Source: Tolypocladium sp. Sup5 PDA-1
Lineage: Eukaryota; Ascomycota; Sordariomycetes; Hypocreales; Ophiocordycipitaceae
Assembly: GCA_000750105.3 (NCBI GenBank)
Contig: JPHH03000003.1
Span: 310,001-374,000, forward strand
Length of the DNA: 64,000 nucleotides
Direction of reading: 5' to 3'
How positions within the stretch are numbered: the first letter of the stretch is position 1; each line of letters starts with the position of its first letter. This document shows, one piece after another, positions 46,247 through 57,221 of this stretch. The notes under the pieces were generated by a model. The model was not told the DNA's origin. It worked only from the letters and a program-made list of their open reading frames with translations, and ran no database searches. A program made the translations under genes and the position numbers.

Positions 46247-49200
46247 TCACACGAATCCCCTGATGCCCCGCAGGCCCGACGACTTCTTTTCCTTCTTGGG
46301 CTTGCCTGAGCTGTTGCTCCCATCCTCCTTTGACTTGTCCCGACCCTCTTTGCGGATCCGGCTCTGGAAGCCGCCTGCCATCTGGTCAGTGATGTGGCTC
46401 TGCCGCCGGCTCGCCTCCGGGGTTGACTTACTGCCAAATTGTCGTTGATCGCCCGGGCTGATGGACAGAGGCCCCGTCCCGGAGCCCTCCCCGCCTTGCG
46501 ACGCGCTCGCTCTCCGTTCAAGTTCCGCCGAGGTGGGTGTGCCCAGCGGAGGCGTCACGTTGTATGCCGTCGCCTCCGAGTTGGACACTGACCGGTGCGG
46601 TCGGTTCTTGATCATCACCGGGCTGGCAGACATGGACAGGTACTCACTCCCGGGTGCGTGCGACTCATGCGCAATGGGTGGCTCCGTCACCGCCTCTGCC
46701 TGCATGTCCAACAGTGACGACTGCAGAGCCGTGTACTTGCGCATGAGCAGGTTGTACTGCTTCTGCAGCTCCGCTTGCTTCGCCCTGCTCGCCGCAAGCG
46801 CACTCTCAACCACCAGGTTCGAGTTGGCCCCGGGACGCTCCCGCTCCTCGCGAACCTCCGCGAGCTGTCTCTGGAGCTCCTTCACCTGCCCCTGGAAGAG
46901 ATCTCTGGCTCGCCGAGTGTCGTACTCCCGCGCCGCCAGCCTCAGCATCATCAACTCCACTTGTGCCTCGGCCTCTGTTGCTGAACTCACCGCGGCCTTC
47001 CGCTCCAGTTCCCTGGCCTGCTGGTCGCGCTCCGACTTGGTAAGCTCCTCGACTTGGGCCTTTAGCCCGTCGATTTCGTCTCCCTGTATCTCGATCGACT
47101 GCATGTTCTGCTTCCAGTGGAGTTCCTTGACCTCTATATCACAGACCAGCTTGCGTAGCTTTTCGCATTCCTGCTTGGACTCGTCTAGCTCCCGCCGAAG
47201 CGCACCAAGCTCAGCCGTGGCCCGCTTCGATTCGTCCCGTAGATTCTTGAGCTTGCCGGCCAGGTCCGACTCCCACTTCTTGGCCAGGGCACGGCTCTTT
47301 TCCGACTCCTTTCGGACCTGCATCTCGGCCTTCTTTGCTTCCTCAAAGCGGCCCTTGAGGTTGCGGTTCATCATGATCAGGTTCTGGGTTTCGGCCTCCG
47401 TAGCGGCATCCACTACCAGCCGGCGCCGCAGCTCGCCAATGTGGCCCATGTGCTGCTGCTTGACATATCTCTCAAAACTGAGGTCATTTTCCAACACGAG
47501 TACCCTCCGCTGCAGCTGAGTGACTTGCGTGCCCAGGTCCATGGCAGACAAGGGCGAGCTCACCGACGGCGGTGGGACCATCACGGCTGAAGATGCAGCC
47601 ACTGGCCTGTCAGATATAGACTCTTGATGGCTCAGGGATAGCGATGGAACGCTGTCGTTTGCCAACGACTGGTGGAGCCCAGACTTGATCACCTTGTTCG
47701 AATAAATCATGTCCTGCAACTGACTCTGGGAGGGCGACAGTGTTAACTGTGCTGGAATCGTCGGGCTGTCTGTGCTCGGCCCCCTCGTCTGGCCTTCTTC
47801 CCCGACATATCGACTCGAAGGCTGACTCGACTGCGAGACCCGGCGCAGCATCATTGACGGCGTCCGATTGCTCGACTCCGAGTCTGTGCTGGTCATTTGG
47901 GAGTTCCGCCAGGTGTCCATCCTGCCTACCGAGCCGCTCAACAGTGCTGAGCCGGACCTTTCCTTATCAGATCCATCGTGGACCACAGTTGGGGCAGAGC
48001 CAGGCATGGGTGGTGGAACGTGTTGATCGGTAGAGTCGTGGAAGTCAGTAGCCTGACAGAGGCTCATGCATTCGACCACGACCTCGGCCGCCTCGCTCTT
48101 AACCCAGCGGCCAAAATCCGTCTTTTCCGAGTCGATTGTCAATGTATAGAAGTTGGGATGCAGCAGGTGGCAGCGTCTGAAGCGCTCCGAGCGATGCCTG
48201 ATCTCCGTGGGCTGCACCTCAATTTCGTCCGGGTCGGACATGTTGGCGTGGCGCAAGTACCTTTGCGGCTTACGAATGTAGTCCATGAAGTTGATGGGAT
48301 AGAGGCCGTACAAGATGGTGTAGTAGTTGGAGAGCTGTGCGATGGCAAAGTCGTCAACTTCGGGATCGTAGGTGCAACTCTCCCAGCCTCGAGACTGATC
48401 GAGGTCACTCGAGGATGCCTCGACGGCCCCGGACTTCTCTCGGTCCCAAAAGAGCAACCGTGCGTAAATGTTGAACAGTGTCGGCAAATGGGGAACAAGA
48501 GAGCTAGGCATGTGAGGCAGAAGCATAATGAGGGCGGTCAGGGCCGACGAGATGACTGTTGTGGATGTGTCGTGCTGCAGGCACGTCAACAGATTGCTGA
48601 AGATGGAGGTATGTAGAATCTGGTGCAGATGGGGCGGCTGGTCCTGGATAAAGTCGCAGAGGAACCTCAAGGTCGCTTTGCGGTACTGCTTCCTGACGAA
48701 GCAACCGTCCATCGATGTGAAGAACTCCTATTGAGAAAAGTTAGTGTTGTTTGGTCTCGCTTCGGCGGCTGGTAGCAACGTACCTTGGGCCTCTTCTTGC
48801 CAAAAGTCTTCAAGGCTTGCCGGATCATTCCCTCATTGTATTCGTGACTGGTGTTTCCCTCGACCGAGGCCGGATAGAATCGGTTCATCCATATCGAAAA
48901 GAGTCGGTCGATGATGGGATTGGTAGCCGAGTCCCCTCCAGAGGTAATGTGATATTCGTCCATCAATGTTACCAAGTCCATGAGGGCCGACACCGTCTCG
49001 TCGACGACGAGCTTGTCAAGGCCAGTTCTGTCCAGGAGGCCTTTGCACGCATCGAACCAGGGCAGCACCCGCTCCGGCGTCTTCAGCACCGGCAGAAGCC
49101 GCCGCAGGAGGGCTATCCATGGTCCCGAGGCGGGGATATTGTTTTTGACGTGCTTTTCAAACGTACCCAGCAGCTCCTCTTGGAGCCGGTCCGCCGCAGC

Positions 49201-49475
49201 ATCGTCATACTTCTCGTGTCGCCGCCGGTACGCCGCAATGGTCTCGATGAGGTTATCGGGCAGCGGTAGGGTCGGCTGGGGGATGTACGCATGGATCGCC
49301 TTGGAGAGCTCCTTTAGGGACCTGTCGGGTGGAGTCTGTCAGTGGGTTGTTGGCAGAGCGCAGACGGGACCGACTGGGGCATTGGGGGGACGTGACGTGA
49401 CGGCAAGGCTGAGGGGGCCAAGGCTGGGAGCACGGGGGCAGTCTTCAGGGGAAGGACTCACGCTGAAGAAGCCAT
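46247..49475 (-). CDS. tsc1: Hamartin (TSC1) homologue of the tuberous sclerosis complex
   Basis: Four exons: 49462-49475, 48784-49321, 46432-48727 and 46247-46374, giving 991 residues. The first coding exon is only 14 bases (MASS plus two bases) and joins SLKELSKAIHAYIPQPTLPL. The N-terminal helical repeat domain contains VLPWFDACKGLLDRTGLDKL, RKATLRFLCDFIQDQPPHLH and LSNYYTILYGLYPINFMDYI, the most conserved hamartin segment. A Ser-rich part follows, then a long coiled coil (about residues 560-840, with ELRRRLVV, AELGALRRELDESKQECEKL). Family knowledge: Tsc1 stabilises Tsc2, the GAP for Rheb upstream of TORC1. The last intron (46375-46431, 57 bases) is in frame and stop-free, but has GTAAGT, CACTGAC and CAG; if kept, the protein has 1,010 residues. 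Confidence 0.9.
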
Positions 49476-50412
49476 CGTGGGCCTCTTGGCGACCTCATCG
49501 GGGCCGCTGGTAGCAGGAAGGGATAGCGTCGCGTCGCAGGTGCCGTCGCGGGCACAGGGCGGAGCAGGCAGGGTGGTGAGGCTGTCGAGGGTCGAGCGAT
49601 GATGCCACAGCTCGAGCTGGAGCAAGGTGTGGTGCTGGTCAAGCTTTGGTGTCGTCCTGGAAGTGGAGGTCTGGCGGGTGTGGACCCGCGACAACTGGCC
49701 ACTAGACAGCCGATTCTGGATGACCGACGGGGCGAGCAAGTCGCAGGGTACGGCCCTGGCAGCCGGCAGCCACACGCAAATCGTGGGTAGCGGGTACTTT
49801 TTGGGCCCCGCCAGACGACCCTCGCTCGCCCCTAAAACCCCGCAATCCAGCCCGCCCGCATGACCCCACGGTGGCCTCTCGGCCTCAGTGGCTCCACTGG
49901 AGCTGCGCCCATACAGCACGGCAGCGTCACAGCAGGCAGCGGCGCCGGAGTCGTTGATGGCCGCATCGGGCCTCTCAGCAACCGAATTACGGTCTGGAAG
50001 ATGGCCTTGGAAGGCCCGAGGGCCCTAAAAGCATCCGTCCACGCCCACTCAAGTCGATCCGACCCCTCATCGACCTAGACGAGACGGCAGGGCGGCGCCT
50101 CGTCATCGCGTGAGCTCCAGCGCAGTGAACCAGTGAACAGTCCAACCCCTCCTTGGTCCCCTCCTCTCCCGTGACTTGACTCGTCTGTTGTCCCTCTTCT
50201 CCCTCTTCCACCCCCCCCTCGCTGCTCCTTCCTCCTTCCTCCTCCTCCATCATCCATCTCTCATCACTACCGCACAGCTCCGTTCAAGCTCTAACGCACC
50301 CAATTGCAATACCAATCCTCTAGGGCATCACTCTCTGGACTTGGACCTCGTGATACACACGTCCTCCCTTCTACCACACTCCCCAGTTTCAAGCCCCGCT
50401 CAAGCCGGCAAG
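49476..50412. other. Divergent promoter of tsc1 and the DJ-1 family gene
   Basis: No gene is supported. The last 250 bases before the DJ-1 ATG are strongly pyrimidine-rich (TCTTCCACCCCCCCCTCGC and following), a common feature of fungal promoters and leaders. Confidence 0.55.
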
Positions 50413-51437
50413 ATGGCTGCGAACAAGTCGTCCGCTGTTGCGGACCAGGAACCCATTGACGTCCTCTTTGCCCTGCAACCCAAGTTTGACCTGCTCGACT
50501 TTGCGGGCCCATTGGAGGTCATCACGCAGGCTGCACACAACTTCAAGGACGAGTGTATGTGGTGCCTACTGCTTTCGTGTCCTTCTGCCATTGGCCGTCC
50601 CTGCCAGCATTACTGACATGTCTTGCCTGCAGCTTCCAAGGCATTCGAAGCGACCATTGCGGGTGCCGAGCCCAAGGTCCTCTCCTCGCAGGGCGTCCTC
50701 ATTGGCTCCCAGATCTCCTTCAAGGAAGCCCATGACCGCCTCGAGGACTTTGACGTGCTTGTCATCCTCGGCGGCAACTCGCAAGAGATCCTCGACAAGG
50801 AGATGGAGCCTCTTGGCCTCATCAACGACTTTGCGGAGCTCCAGAAGAAGGACCCAGCCCGGGAGCGGACCATCTTGTCCATCTGCACGGGCTCGCTCTT
50901 CCTTGCCAAGGAGGGCATCCTCTCTGGCCTCTCCGCCACCACCCATCCCGACTACATGACCACATTTGAGAATCTCTGCAGCGAGGCAGCGACCCGAAAC
51001 CTCACTGAGCGCACCGACGTGATCGAGGACGCCCGATACGTCGTCAACAACCTCCGTTTTGACCTCGGCGACGAGGATGAGAACCCATACATCCGCCGCA
51101 AGTCCGACTCTGGACGCCGCCCCTCCAACGCTCGGTGAGACTAGATGCCCTGGCCACAGCACGCAGTCACAAGAGAACAAAACTAACGTGGGCAAATAAC
51201 AGCAAGGGAAGCATGTCCTGGAAAGGATCCAACTCGCGCCGCGAATCCATTGCCCGCCGCGCTGCCATGCGTCTCGGTGGGCTCCGGGTCATCACGGCGG
51301 GTGGGGTGAGCGCTGGCGTAGATGCATCGTTGTATCTCGTCAGCGCGCTGGTTGATGATGAGTGTGCGGCGGAGGTTGCCAGGCTCATTCAGTGGACCTG
51401 GAACAAGGGCGTTGTCGTCGACGGTCTCGACGTCTAA
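50413..51437 (+). CDS. DJ-1/PfpI (ThiJ) family protein, class I glutamine amidotransferase fold
   Basis: Three exons: 50413-50554, 50633-51134 and 51203-51437, giving 292 residues. Strands and loops of the fold are seen in VLFALQPKFDLLDFAGPLEV, FDVLVILGGNSQEIL and the nucleophile elbow ILSICTGSLFLAKEG (C132). HPDYMTTFE follows. The last exon holds LRVITAGGVSAGVDASLYLV, shared with isonitrile hydratases and AraC-linked DJ-1 proteins. A Ser/Arg-rich insert (RRKSDSGRRPSNARKGSMSW) sits before that block and is unusual for the family. The reaction is not known; hydratase, protease and glyoxalase roles occur in the superfamily. Introns are 78 and 68 bases. Confidence 0.9.
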
Positions 51438-52371
51438 AAAGCTCATGCCTGGCAGAATGTGCCGGCGACTGACTGTGGTCGCGTGCGACGAGCTACGCAG
51501 GACCCGTGTGCGATTAACGACCGAACTATATCAAATCTCCAGTCTAATGTATTATGTTGAAATAAGAATATGAACGACACAAGAATGGCTGCGCCGTTGG
51601 CCTGCTCGTACGTGAACCATGAGGCGCCGTGGGACGATGATGTGGACGATGTGGCCAGGATGTGTGGTTGTTCAGCTGAGCAGCTCAGTCAGTGAGCGCA
51701 TTGCGGGGCATGGAGGCTTGTCGGCCCACAGTGCCCGCCAACCCGCCCCTCCGAGGCTCCGATGAGCTGCGATGCGGCGGCACGCGACTCCGATGAGGTT
51801 TATGGTCATGTACGGAGTAGCTATGTACGTACGGGATGAGGCAATTGGAATGCAGCCACGACCCAACACTGTTTGCACCAGCGACTGGCGAGGCTAAAAA
51901 TCATCGCGACGTCGGGCAACGAAGAGTCGTTTGCAGCCAGCTGAAGCGACCGCTGGCAACTGCCGTGCGCTGATGAGGAGGGGGTTTCTAGAAGCTCGGG
52001 CCAGCTGGCGGGGGCCGGTACGTACCCCACCTGGATAAAACCGACTCCAGAGCTCCTGCGGGCCAGATGCGGCAAGCGTTGCCGTCACTCCTGGAACTTC
52101 GTGGTGTCCCAAGCTTCGCGACGCGGCATTGTTTCTCCCTTTGCACCCAACTACCCACCTCATCTTGCCCTTCGCACGCCACTCCTTCCCCACCACTTTG
52201 CGATACCTATGACCGGCCTTCAGCCAGCATCATCAAGCAGCTGACACGGATCATACGCGGACCGTCTTCATTCGCTTGCCATCGCAACCCTCTGTTTGCT
52301 ACCGCCCGCTCGGCTCACAACATCCCCGCCAGGTCCCTTCGCCATCGCGGATGCGCAAGCCTGCATACACC
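51438..52371. other. Intergenic: DJ-1 gene 3' flank and promoter of the SAP-RRM gene
   Basis: No gene is supported. GTACGGAGTAG at 51810-51820 and GTACGTACGGG just after it belong to the recurrent motif family. The frame of the next gene is open upstream to 52276, but without family resemblance. Confidence 0.5.
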
Positions 52372-54312
52372 ATGGCGAACTGGGCCAACCTCAAGGTCGT
52401 CGAGCTCAAGGCCGAGCTTAAGCGCCGCGGCCTTGCCCAGGCCGGTTTGAAAGCTGAACTGGTTGCGCGACTCGAAGCGGCTGACGAGGAGGCTGCTGCC
52501 GCCGAGGAACAGCCAGAGAACCCAGACGAGCTAGCCGACCGGGAAGCCGAGCTGCCAGAGGCTCAAACCGGTGATAAGGAGAAGCCTGAACCAGCCACCC
52601 CAGGCACCGATGTGGATATCCCCGACGCAGACGGCGCAGACGTTGCCGAACCAGCTGGCGACGCGAACACCGAGCCCGCCGAGACAGAATCGAAGCCCGC
52701 TTCGGTGGAACATGGTGACGAGGCTCGCGCAACGGCCCATGACAGCAACGAAGCCCCCTCTGCCGTACCTTCCAATACCGACCACGGCCACGGAACCCTT
52801 GACGATGTGCAGAAGCACCCCGATGGGCGCCACGAGTCTCAAGACGCAGCCGCAACTAAATCGGTTCCTCAGGAACCTGTTCCCACGCAGCCCGACCGGT
52901 CGTCTGTGATGGGCGGTCCGAAGAAAGGAGAATCTGCGGATGAGATGGCGATGGAAACCACCGCCGATGACCTCAAGCGCAAGCGACGCTCTGCGAGTCC
53001 GACCCCTAAGGAGGACGCGGTCAAACGCAGACGTGCTGAAGGAGGTTCCGAAGATGCCGCAAACGAAGTCCTCGCACCAGTTGGATCAGCACACGACATT
53101 GCGGCCAAGGGTGATCTTGCTACTTCCGAGCAAGATGTGCCTGACAGCAAAGTCTCGCAGGCAACAGCTGTTGTGCCCACCGACGACACCCAGGAAGATG
53201 CGGAGGCACCTCCTGAAGACGTGGGACCGGCCCGTCACGGGAACACCCCGGCTATCTATGTGAACAACCTGATGCGGCCGATAAGGGAAGTCGAGCTTCG
53301 AGATCATCTCGTCACCCTTGCGACTCCGCCGGGCGATGAACGCAACGACGATGTCATAATCAAGTTTTATGTGGACTCGATTCGCACGCATGCGTTCATC
53401 GTCTTTGCTTCCGCCCCGGCCGCCGCGCGTGTCCGCAACCGCCTACACGGCCGCGTGTGGCCTAAAGAGAGCAATAGGAAGGCTCTCTTTGTCGATTTCG
53501 TCCCTGTGGACAAAGTTGACGACTGGGTTCGCTTGGAGGAGAGCCACTCCGGCAAGAACAAGCCTGGAAATCGATGGGAGGTTGTCTATGAGGCAGATCG
53601 GGATGGCAACAATGTTGAAGCCATACTGAGGTCCACCTCTGTTACATCCTCATCAGCAGCCGCACATCCCGCCGGCAGGCCCGCAATGCCTGCTGTTGGG
53701 GTCGAAGGAGCTCCCACCGGCCCTCGTGGCTACCACCCTTCCACGGATCACTTTGACTCCCCTAATCGCCCACCCTCTGCTCCAACCAGCATGAGAGAAA
53801 GCCGGCATGGCTCGTCGGTTCTTCGACCGCAGCGATCTCCGGATAATGACGACGGCTATGAACGAACAAGTGCGCAGCCCGGACTCCATTTCCAGGCAGT
53901 ACCTCCAGCGATGGCCGATCGACGACTTCAGAGCATGCGTGGCTTCTACACCGGTGAGACTACCCGGCAGCTTGGCCGCGAGATCAACAGATACTCCTTC
54001 CAGGAGGAGGATAAGTTTGTGGACCGCGGCAAAGAGGTGTTTGAAGGCATCCGACCACCTCATCGCCAGCAGGCCATGGACCGCCAGCGTGGATTCGGCA
54101 ACGGCCGCGGACGCGGTGGTGGCCGCGCAGGGAGACCCCCTCGCCGAGGACCAGCGCCGTTCCGGCCTCGTGGCGACCGCTATGTCCCTGGACAAGGAGG
54201 CCCCGTTGAGGACCGTCCTCCACGATATGTTGACGATGGTCGCCTTCCACGACAGGGCAGTGATGAACGTCTGCCACGGCCGGGTGACGATGACCGCCGT
54301 CCGCGTTACTAG
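52372..54312 (+). CDS. SAP-domain and RRM-like protein resembling Acinus
   Basis: A single exon of 646 residues from the ATG at 52372; another in-frame ATG lies 21 bases upstream. The N-terminal SAP domain (about 5-40) reads LKVVELKAELKRRGLAQAGL. An acidic, low-complexity stretch of about 260 residues follows. The RRM-like domain (about 300-395) reads PAIYVNNLMRPIREVELRDH, IIKFYVDSIRTHAFIVFASA and ALFVDFVPVDKVDDWVRLEE. The C-terminus is a GR/RGG-rich tail with PRY repeats. Family knowledge: Acinus joins SAP and RRM in the same order and works in mRNA splicing and the exon junction complex. Its RNPS1/SAP18-binding motif was not identified here, so the name is tentative. Confidence 0.8.
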   Translation: MANWANLKVVELKAELKRRGLAQAGLKAELVARLEAADEEAAAAEEQPENPDELADREAELPEAQTGDKEKPEPATPGTDVDIPDADGADVAEPAGDANTEPAETESKPASVEHGDEARATAHDSNEAPSAVPSNTDHGHGTLDDVQKHPDGRHESQDAAATKSVPQEPVPTQPDRSSVMGGPKKGESADEMAMETTADDLKRKRRSASPTPKEDAVKRRRAEGGSEDAANEVLAPVGSAHDIAAKGDLATSEQDVPDSKVSQATAVVPTDDTQEDAEAPPEDVGPARHGNTPAIYVNNLMRPIREVELRDHLVTLATPPGDERNDDVIIKFYVDSIRTHAFIVFASAPAAARVRNRLHGRVWPKESNRKALFVDFVPVDKVDDWVRLEESHSGKNKPGNRWEVVYEADRDGNNVEAILRSTSVTSSSAAAHPAGRPAMPAVGVEGAPTGPRGYHPSTDHFDSPNRPPSAPTSMRESRHGSSVLRPQRSPDNDDGYERTSAQPGLHFQAVPPAMADRRLQSMRGFYTGETTRQLGREINRYSFQEEDKFVDRGKEVFEGIRPPHRQQAMDRQRGFGNGRGRGGGRAGRPPRRGPAPFRPRGDRYVPGQGGPVEDRPPRYVDDGRLPRQGSDERLPRPGDDDRRPRY

Positions 54313-54668
54313 GCTGGATTTGATATCAGGTGCCTTTTTGACCACTGAAAGATACCCTTGATCACGGTCACCAAAACGAATGAACGCAATTTTTCTCGTC
54401 GCAATTACGAGACGACGTATGAAGAACATGTTGGAGCACCTTGTACGGATTTCTTTTTCTTAATCTCAACGAATGTGCGATTGGTACACCGCGGACACGA
54501 AGGCCGCCATTGTACCACCTGCGCGAACTCACGCCGCGCATAATATCCTGGACTTTGATTTGGCGTTGGGCAAACCCCGCCTGGCGTTCCGAGGCCAGGT
54601 ACCAGCAACCACTCCGCCCGGAGCTGTGATGGGGGGATATAAACTTGTGGAATTTGACCAAAAAGGGG

Positions 54669-54720
54669 GCTCTTTACTGAGCTGGAGTATGGATGCTCTT
54701 CACTGAGCTCGAGCATGGAC
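54669..54720 (+). repeat. Imperfect 26-base direct duplication
   Basis: The halves 54669-54694 and 54695-54720 match at 22 of 26 positions. Three of the four differences are T in the first copy against C in the second. Confidence 0.75.
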
Positions 54721-54863
54721 GCGGGAGGCCCATTGGAATCACCAAAAAAGTCGGTTTAGTCGGACTTGGTCATGTAAAGAGGGGCTGGCTGGGTGTGCGG
54801 GCTCCGTTGGCCTTAGGTGGGTGTCGCCATGTATACAGACGAGCTCCTGCTTTACTTGGTGTA

Positions 54864-54894
54864 TGTAGGACTCCTTGTAGGACTCCTTGTAGGA
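54864..54894 (+). repeat. 12-base tandem repeat, unit TGTAGGACTCCT
   Basis: Two exact copies (54864-54875, 54876-54887) and a seven-base third copy. Confidence 0.8.
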
Positions 54895-55210
54895 TATAAA
54901 CAAAATCAATGACCGATATCGGCCTGAACTGGCAGAATCTTGACTGTCATATTCCAAGCCCAGCATTGTAGGCCGTACAGCCCGAATACATGACGTGGGA
55001 ACGAGCTACACACATGAAGATAAGAAAACATACTCAAAAAAGGGGATCGTTTTTGCAGATTGAACATATGAACCACTATTCTAGCACGGCCTTTCAGAAC
55101 GCATTTCCTCAAGCTTCCTGCACTTTTCTCCCAGAAATCCAAAACCCAATCGTAGACGCCTTTCGACACGAAGAAATCAAGCCCATCTGACACCCCCCAT
55201 CAGCACGCTG

Positions 55211-56726
55211 TTACGCAGCGCTGGCGAGAGGGGTAGGCTCGACGCCGACACGCTCCTTGCTGAGGATGTCGAGCACGAACTGGCTGGGCCGGTTGTCCTT
55301 GTAGACCTTCTGCGTGTTCTTGGCGAGCTGAACGTTCTGGAGGTACTTGTCGAAGAGATAGGCGCTGTCCATGGGACCGCCCTTGGCCTCGGGATGGAAC
55401 TGGGTCGAGAAGATGGGGCGAGTCTTATGCAGCATTCCTGTAGCATGCCATGTTAGTCACAAGAGTTCCAACCCATCTGTTGAAAGGACTTACCCTCATT
55501 GCTGCCGTCATTGAGGTTGACAAAGTACTCCTTGAACTCGCTGGGAAGAGTGCTGGCGTCGACAGCATAGCCGTGGTTCTGGCTGGTGATGTGGCATTGG
55601 CCAGTCGTCAGGTCCAAGGCCGGGATGTTGTGGGCCCGGTTTCCGTACTTGAGCTTGATGGTGCGAGCACCAACAGCCAAGGCGAGCAGCTGGTGGCCAA
55701 GGCAAATGCCCATGATGGGGATGGAAGACGTCTCCATCAAGCGAGCGAGGCTGTAGACAGTCTCCTGGCAGTGGGTCGGGTCACCCGGGCCGTTGGAGAT
55801 GAAGACACCATCGAAGTGCTGAGAGACCTTGTGGATGGGGTAGTTGTAGGGGAAGACGGTGACCGAGGCACCTCGGCTGACCAGGCTGCGGAGGATGTTC
55901 TCCTTGACACCGCAGTCGAGAAGAGCGACGTGGTAAGCAGCACCGGGAGACTCGACAACAAAGGGAGCCTTGGTGGTCACACGCTTGACGAGGTTGATCT
56001 GGCCGGGGTCGATGAAACTCTCGTCCTCATCGGCGTCGTACTCATCACCGATGGAGATCCTAGCAAGGGAAGAACCCTGCTCTCGGAGGTGGGTGACAAT
56101 GGCACGAGTATCGACGCCCGAGATGGCAGGGACGCCCTCGCGAGCACACCACTCGCCCAGGCTCTCAACTGCGGTCCAGTGGCTGTAGTTGAGGGCAACG
56201 TCGGAGACGACGACACCGGCACACTGAATGTGCGGGGACTCGAAGTACTTGAGGAGGTTGTAGTTGTCTCGCTCGTTCGAGGGGACACCGTAGTTGCCGA
56301 TGAGCGGCTGGGTGAAGACGAGGATCTGACCGCGGTAGGAGGGGTCGGTCATGGACTCGGGATATCCGACGAGCGAGGTGGTGAAGACGGCCTCGCCCGA
56401 GATGTTGGAATTGGCTCCAAAGGCCTTGCCCTGGAAGACGGGGCCATCCTGCGAGGGAAGATGGGTGTCAATTTGACTGCTCCAGAGGTAGAGAGGTGAG
56501 GCTGTGCGGGCAATCGGCTACTTACTCGGATGGTAAAGGTGGCAGGCAGCGAGGCGACGGGTGCAGTGGCTCGGGTACCCTGGAAGGGAATCTTCCTGCC
56601 CGTGCTCCCGGCAGTGGCGGACTGCTGGGACAGGAATCGGACCTGGAACACGGTCCGGCCGGTGACGCCGGCGGCGGCAGGCTTGGCCGCCGGTTTGGCG
56701 AAGCTGATTGCCAGTCGGGAGAGCAT
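55211..56726 (-). CDS. cpa1: Carbamoyl-phosphate synthase (arginine-specific) small subunit, mitochondrial
   Basis: Three exons: 56526-56726, 55494-56448 and 55211-55437, giving 460 residues. The first 40 residues are basic and free of acidic residues (MLSRLAISFAKPAAKP..., VRFLSQQS), a mitochondrial presequence. The N-terminal domain begins FTIRDGPVFQGKAFGANSNI. The glutaminase domain has GICLGHQLLAL (nucleophile C316) and STQFHPEA (H400, E402). Family knowledge: it supplies ammonia from glutamine to the large subunit for arginine synthesis; the Neurospora gene is arg-2. Regulation: the leader carries a spliced uORF for the arginine attenuator peptide, ending 70 bases before this ATG. The main ATG has a good context (GCC before it). 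Introns are 77 and 56 bases. Confidence 0.96.
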
Positions 56727-56796
56727 GGCAATCGTTGGTCAAGGTCGAGGTAGGTTGATGCGAGATAAGAAGACGGTCGAGAGATAGGGACGACAC

Positions 56797-57221
56797 CTAA
56801 GATGACAGGGACCTCCACAAGTGGTCTGTGTGGGAGGGAGAAGGGGTTAGTTGGGGGCATTGGGGACATTGGCGGAACGAGGCAGTGGTGGGCGGCGAGT
56901 CAAATGTCGCGAGAGTCGACGTACCAGAGAGATAATCCTGCGGTGAGACCCATCAGCATGCAAGCCACATGAGAAGTCACAAGCGGGCACGGGCAGGGCG
57001 CGGTGCGGAGCGAGCGGTGGAAGGGGATTTGGGGAGCGAGGTGACAATGGCTTGCGCAACGAGGCCGTCAACGGGCCATGAATGGCGACGTCGAGGGCTT
57101 GGCCTGCGCCCGTGGCAGAGGCGAGAGGAGCGAGGATGGGGTTTGTCGTGCCACGACATAAGGATAAGCACAGCTGGGCACGACTTACTTGAGAGGTGAA
57201 GACCGACGGGCGCCCGTTCAT
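56797..57221 (-). CDS. Spliced upstream ORF for the arginine attenuator peptide (AAP)
   Basis: Three exons: 57189-57221 (33 bases), 56926-56938 (13 bases) and 56797-56825 (29 bases), giving a 24-residue peptide. The parts read MNGRPSVFTSQ, then DYLS, then DHLWRSLSS and a TAG. Donors are CAA|GTAAGT and CTG|GTACGT; acceptors are CGCAG|GAT and ACACAG|AC. Family knowledge: the Neurospora arg-2 AAP is also 24 residues and nearly the same through the W-R. With high arginine it stalls the ribosome at its own stop codon and lowers translation of the enzyme. The ATG context is poor (CTT before it), as known for this uORF, which lets many ribosomes scan past. The introns are 250 and 100 bases. Confidence 0.93.

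Larger units (their letters stand above)
54313..55210. other. Convergent 3' regions of the SAP-RRM gene and cpa1, with small repeats
   Basis: No gene was seen in these 898 bases. Two short direct repeats (54669-54720 and 54864-54894) are listed separately. Confidence 0.5.
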
